From contig JBGVIL010000173.1 of NCBI GenBank assembly GCA_045123185.1, positions 1-5,527 on the forward strand: 5,527 nucleotides of DNA, in the 5' to 3' direction. Position 1 is the stretch's first letter, and each line of letters opens with the position of its first letter. The notes beneath the pieces are model-generated. The model searched no databases and was not told the origin of the DNA. It saw only the letters and a program-made list of their open reading frames with translations. Shown here piece after piece: positions 4,928 to 5,527 of this stretch. The DNA is from UBA1231 sp045123185. GTDB lineage: Bacteria; Bacillota_I; Bacilli_A; ML615J-28; CAG-313. The position numbers were made by a program, and so were the translations under genes.

Positions 4928-5527
4928 ATGACAATTGAGGAAGAACAAAAATTTATGGAAAGAGTAGATAAAAAAATTCACGATGGAGCAGATATTATTT
5001 ATCAGAATATTGATAATGTAGAAAACAATATTTTAGATTTACTGCGAATTGCTCCGTGCGTTTTTTCAAAAGATATGATGATTAGTTTACTATTAGATTT
5101 TCAATTATTAGACCGTCAATCTGGAAATTTTGAAACAGTATATTCTCAAATTAGCAATCCAGTTACAATGAGCGAAGCGATTATGTTAGATACTATCATG
5201 AAAAAATTAGATGAGTTGCTTACAAGATTAGTAGGATATATTACAACTTGCAATTCAATGATTGAAGCTCAACAATTCGGTCCACAAAAAGCATTATTAC
5301 TAGAAAAACTTGAGGAAAATTTTAGCTATGAAGTAGTTGATTGGGATGACTTAGACCATGCTTTTGATAATCCATATTTAGTAGCAAAAGTATCAGATGT
5401 GTTAGATGAGGATTATGATCAAAACTATTATCCATTACATTGTTTACGTCTTGAAGGATTTAAAGATAAAGTATCAGCTTATAAATATATGTTGGCTAAC
5501 GGTATTTCAAAAGAAAATTTAATTCTT
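4928..5527 (+). CDS. 5' part of an unrecognised protein gene (runs off the window)
   Basis: The frame is open for 200 codons from ATG 4928 to the end of the window. The start is set by AGGAGG (4912-4917). The protein is acidic and mostly helical. Its first 40 residues are charged (MTIEEEQKFMERVDKKIHDG, then NIDNVENNILDLLRI), followed by FSKDMMISLLLDFQLLDRQ and MSEAIMLDTIMKKLDELLTRLVGYI, which look like amphipathic helices. A very acidic stretch (about 143-172) contains VVDWDDLDHAF and VLDEDYDQNYY. No catalytic motif, signal peptide or clear membrane segment is visible. Arginine codons include CGT and CGA. I do not recognise the family; a phage accessory or structural protein is possible but unsupported. 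Confidence 0.8.
   Translation, partial: MTIEEEQKFMERVDKKIHDGADIIYQNIDNVENNILDLLRIAPCVFSKDMMISLLLDFQLLDRQSGNFETVYSQISNPVTMSEAIMLDTIMKKLDELLTRLVGYITTCNSMIEAQQFGPQKALLLEKLEENFSYEVVDWDDLDHAFDNPYLVAKVSDVLDEDYDQNYYPLHCLRLEGFKDKVSAYKYMLANGISKENLIL

Noticed and set aside
1..5527. tRNA genes, CRISPR arrays or insertion sequences
   Set aside because: No tRNA-like cloverleaf, spaced repeat array or transposase was seen on reading; gene-free stretches are all under 70 bases and hold only terminators and ribosome binding sites.

Overview
The window is AT-rich and densely packed, with every gene on the + strand. Most genes have strong AGGAGG-type ribosome binding sites and neighbours often overlap. A DnaG-like primase, a Cas4/RecB-type nuclease and a free-standing HNH homing endonuclease lie side by side. 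This suggests a phage or prophage of a low-GC Firmicute. No capsid, tail or integrase gene is visible, so phage origin is inferred.

Layout: (1) 1-399 is the 3' part of an unrecognised gene and ends in a terminator. (2) 461-2850 is a replication/recombination block of primase, HNH homing endonuclease and PD-(D/E)XK nuclease, with overlapping ends and a terminator. (3) 2904-4710 is a two-gene DNA-modification cassette. It holds a homologue of CmoA, the carboxy-SAM (CxSAM) synthase, followed by a C5-cytosine DNA methyltransferase interrupted by one in-frame TAG; it too ends in a terminator. (4) 4767-5527 holds a 48-residue protein and the start of a larger unrecognised protein.

The most interesting content is the cassette. 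CmoA makes CxSAM from SAM and prephenate, and its only well-known use is cmo5U formation in tRNA with CmoB. Here the CmoA-like gene sits 19 bases before a DNA C5-methyltransferase. In that enzyme the near-invariant Asn of motif X (usual AGNS) is Arg (AGRG). As I recall, the equivalent Asn-to-Lys change was engineered into M.MpeI (N374K) to make it accept CxSAM and form 5-carboxymethylcytosine. Together these suggest a natural DNA carboxymethylation system: the first gene supplies CxSAM and the second transfers the carboxymethyl group to cytosine. Two cautions apply. The CmoA Arg199 position is Asn in this homologue, although an Arg lies four residues later. The methyltransferase also carries a TAG where its relatives have Trp.

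Other structure: three terminators share a TAGAATAT/TTCTAG core and each contains its gene's TAG stop. Two of them flank the cassette as near-identical 22-base palindromes. The homing endonuclease is bounded by near-repeats that preserve the same reading-frame geometry at both junctions.
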